Positions 5,978-6,186 of a DNA stretch of 6,186 nucleotides are shown in pieces. How positions within the stretch are numbered: position 1 is the stretch's first letter; each line of letters starts with the position of its first letter. The DNA is taken from contig JAIRYL010000209.1 in the NCBI GenBank assembly GCA_031267775.1, positions 1-6,186 on the forward strand. The letters run 5' to 3'. The stretch comes from Tannerellaceae bacterium (GTDB lineage: Bacteria; Bacteroidota; Bacteroidia; Bacteroidales; Tannerellaceae). The notes under the pieces were generated by a model. That model saw only the letters and a program-made list of their open reading frames with translations, was not told the DNA's origin and searched no databases. The position numbers were made by a program, and so were the translations under genes.

Positions 5978-6002
5978 ATACGGTTTCAACTAAATGAGTA
6001 TG

Positions 6003-6031
6003 CAAAGGTAATGTTAAATTAATTCACCAAA
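6003..6031 (-). promoter_or_regulatory. Promoter of the coiled-coil gene
   Basis: On the minus strand this reads TTTG (6028-6031), a 17-bp spacer, then TACCTTTG (6003-6010). Both fit the Bacteroidota -33 TTTG and -7 TAnnTTTG elements, making it the best promoter match in the window. Transcription would start near 5996-6000, about 20 nt before the ATG at 5977. Confidence 0.65.
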
Positions 6032-6186
6032 CAAGTATTCACGTACATTTACACAATTTAAAACCGTCTTAACATATCGCTGGCCTGTAGCCGGTAAAAG
6101 AACAGGACAAACCTCGCGCAGGCGTCGCTCCGCGCCGCCCAAAGCCAAAGAAATGGAAATACCCGGCAGTACTATCCCAGGCTCAG
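6032..6186. other. Right-edge segment with no supported gene
   Basis: No complete or clearly partial gene is recognisable. The left part is A/T-rich, while about 6112-6142 is markedly GC-rich (CGCGCAGGCGTCGCTCCGCG and onward). A minus-strand frame is open from the window edge to a TAA at 6014-6016, but its translation shows no familiar pattern, and the promoter of the coiled-coil gene overlaps its end. The segment may be an ordinary intergenic region or the edge of an RNA gene that lies beyond the window. Confidence 0.35.

Noticed and set aside
5978..5989. Four-codon extension of the coiled-coil protein from a TTG
   Set aside because: An ATG lies just downstream, and the promoter position gives that ATG a more normal leader length.
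6014..6184. Open minus-strand frame entering from the right edge
   Set aside because: An open stretch of about 56 codons can occur by chance. The translation shows no familiar motif, and the frame overlaps the coiled-coil gene promoter.
6150..6186. Possible edge of a TPP riboswitch or 5S rRNA on the minus strand (GGGATAGTACTGCC)
   Set aside because: The resemblance covers only a few bases. The flanking conserved elements of either RNA do not follow, and the window ends too soon to test it.

Overview
The window reads as chromosomal DNA from a member of the Bacteroidota, most likely order Bacteroidales. The reasons are several lipoproteins of families typical of that group (a 6-bladed beta-propeller lipoprotein, a Tat/lipobox sugar isomerase, a DUF1080 lipoprotein), no clear Shine-Dalgarno sequences, A/T-rich leaders, and promoter-like TAnnTTTG (-7) elements in front of three genes. 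The genus cannot be fixed from this sequence.

Layout from left to right. (1) 1-868, minus strand: the N-terminal 224 residues of a 6-bladed beta-propeller lipoprotein that runs off the left edge. It is preceded by a 60-residue lipoprotein reading frame that looks like the leftover N-terminus of a larger thioredoxin-fold lipoprotein. (2) 869-1116: gene-free, with an 11-bp direct repeat upstream of the remnant. (3) 1117-3664: a divergent pair made of a minus-strand sugar phosphate isomerase/epimerase-type TIM-barrel lipoprotein and a plus-strand lipoprotein joining a DUF1080 (3-keto-disaccharide hydrolase type) domain to a PHP-like domain. Each gene has its own promoter-like element in the shared 159-bp spacer and a hairpin after its stop. 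(4) 3681-5079, plus strand: a complete C5-cytosine DNA methyltransferase whose stop codon overlaps the start of a Vsr-type mismatch endonuclease (TGATG). A strong intrinsic terminator closes the unit. (5) 5072-5977, minus strand: a membrane-anchored coiled-coil protein of unknown function, converging on vsr, with a well-formed promoter upstream. (6) 6032-6186: no supported gene.

How the genes may work together. The divergent pair carries two enzyme families that co-occur in pathways where sugars are oxidised at C3 and then cleaved by elimination or hydration. Cell-envelope processing of keto-sugars is therefore a reasonable inference, although no oxidoreductase is in view. The methyltransferase and Vsr form a functional couple: methylation makes 5-methylcytosine, deamination of 5-methylcytosine gives T:G mismatches, and Vsr nicks at such mismatches. 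No restriction endonuclease is visible between the bounding terminators, so the pair looks like an orphan methylation/repair unit. Nothing in the window clearly amounts to a new defence system. The most notable items are the compact orphan methyltransferase-Vsr cassette, the DUF1080-PHP fusion with non-canonical PHP residues, and the truncated lipoprotein.
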